DNA of 64,000 nucleotides from NCBI GenBank assembly GCA_029379385.1, contig CM055609.1, forward strand, positions 5,518,001 to 5,582,000, given 5' to 3'. Origin of the DNA: Quillaja saponaria. Taxonomy: Eukaryota > Streptophyta > Magnoliopsida > Fabales > Quillajaceae. The translations under genes and the position numbers were made by a program. This document shows, piece by piece, positions 63,447-64,000 of this stretch (positions are counted from its first letter, which is position 1; every line of letters starts with the position of its first letter). The notes beneath the pieces were generated by a model, which had not been told where the DNA came from, did not search any database, and was given only the letters and a program-made list of their open reading frames with translations.

Positions 63447-64000
63447 TGAGTTTTAACACTTAACTCTGCGTATGATCTTGATAAGGGCCCGGATCCTAAT
63501 AGGCGTAGAATAGGTAAGTGGAGTTGGATTTGAAATGTGAGTTTCTACCTACTAGGATTCAATCTTTTATTCGACTATGCTTATAGCTTGTAAAGCTAAC
63601 TCGCTCAGGAGAGGTATCAATGTTATCCAGGACTGTCCTAGATGTGGCCTTGACAAGTCCCACTTGACGAGCTTCCTTGAATCCATCATTAGTAGCATTT
63701 ACCGCGAGACCAATATTTAGGAAGATAAATTGACTAATTCTTGTCCCTCCCGTATGATGACTCTTCGGAAAACATTTGTGATGCTTCTGCTTAATTTCGT
63801 CCGTCTTAAAAAATAAGACTACTGAATAGTTGAAACTGGACCTCACAAATAAAAATAAAGTATGATATTGCTCCAACGATCAAAATAATGCAGCTTATAT
63901 TATGAATAAAAAAAAAACCTCCAAATGTGCAACTTTTGGCAGGTAAACGGGCACACCCAATAAAATACATGTCAAGTGTCCGTAGGAATCAACATTAACC
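63447..64000. other. unassigned right edge of window
   Basis: A minus-strand frame at 63559-63876 (105 codons) contains a fairly protein-like stretch around NIGLAVNATNDGFKEARQVG. I do not recognise it. It may be flanking retroelement or part of a gene lying to the right. Confidence 0.3.

Noticed and set aside
1..64000. CRISPR array, bacterial operon, integron or rRNA genes
   Set aside because: No regularly spaced identical repeats with unique spacers, no rRNA sequence, and the gene structure is that of a plant nuclear genome.

Overview
This is a nuclear plant DNA window, almost certainly from a eudicot. The evidence is spliced genes with GT-AG introns, very A/T-rich intergenic DNA, and plant-type families: four-repeat plant annexins, an LNK1 clock protein, a P-class PPR protein and a plant pumilio protein. 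I cannot fix the species. Coding structures were rebuilt by eye from splice signals, reading-phase continuity and remembered family conservation. No search was run.

Layout. At 112-247 (+) lies the last exon of an unrecognised gene cut by the window edge. At 1368-2685 (+) is a divergent annexin. About 4 kb of A/T-rich DNA follows. A PHP-domain phosphoesterase occupies 6742-10538 (+). An ERGIC3/ERV46-type ER-Golgi cargo receptor occupies 12733-22180 (-, 13 exons). LNK1 occupies 23191-30301 (-), with a further non-coding 5' exon near 31.6 kb. A 2.1 kb telomere-like minisatellite lies at 32.69-34.81 kb. A canonical 316-residue annexin occupies 35821-39553 (+). A pumilio/PUF RNA-binding protein occupies 41141-47333 (-). 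A mitochondrial-type PPR protein occupies 51084-52464 (-), with an apparent 1-bp frameshift after its transit peptide. A 151-residue coiled-coil protein occupies 53497-55611 (+). A small secreted cysteine-rich peptide is predicted at 55902-56108 (-). A CD2BP2/LIN1-type spliceosomal protein with an OCRE motif occupies 57273-61946 (+). The last 2 kb hold a frameshifted LINE remnant and unrecognised DNA.

Mobile DNA sits mainly in introns. Two members of one TRIM family (miniature LTR retroelements) lie in ERGIC3 intron 5 and LNK1 intron 6. The first keeps equal 159-bp LTRs, a perfect 5-bp target duplication, an initiator-Met-tRNA-like primer site and a GC-rich hairpin. A second dispersed repeat also occurs once in each of these two genes. 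A MITE-like element and a possible solo LTR are present too.

The genes do not form one pathway. They are ordinary single genes of a gene-rich euchromatic segment, touching calcium/membrane biology (annexins), secretion (ERGIC3), the circadian clock (LNK1), RNA control (PUF, PPR) and splicing (CD2BP2). I found no evidence for a wholly new multi-gene system. The most unusual structures are the telomere-like array between two divergently arranged genes, the paired intronic TRIMs and the PPR frameshift.
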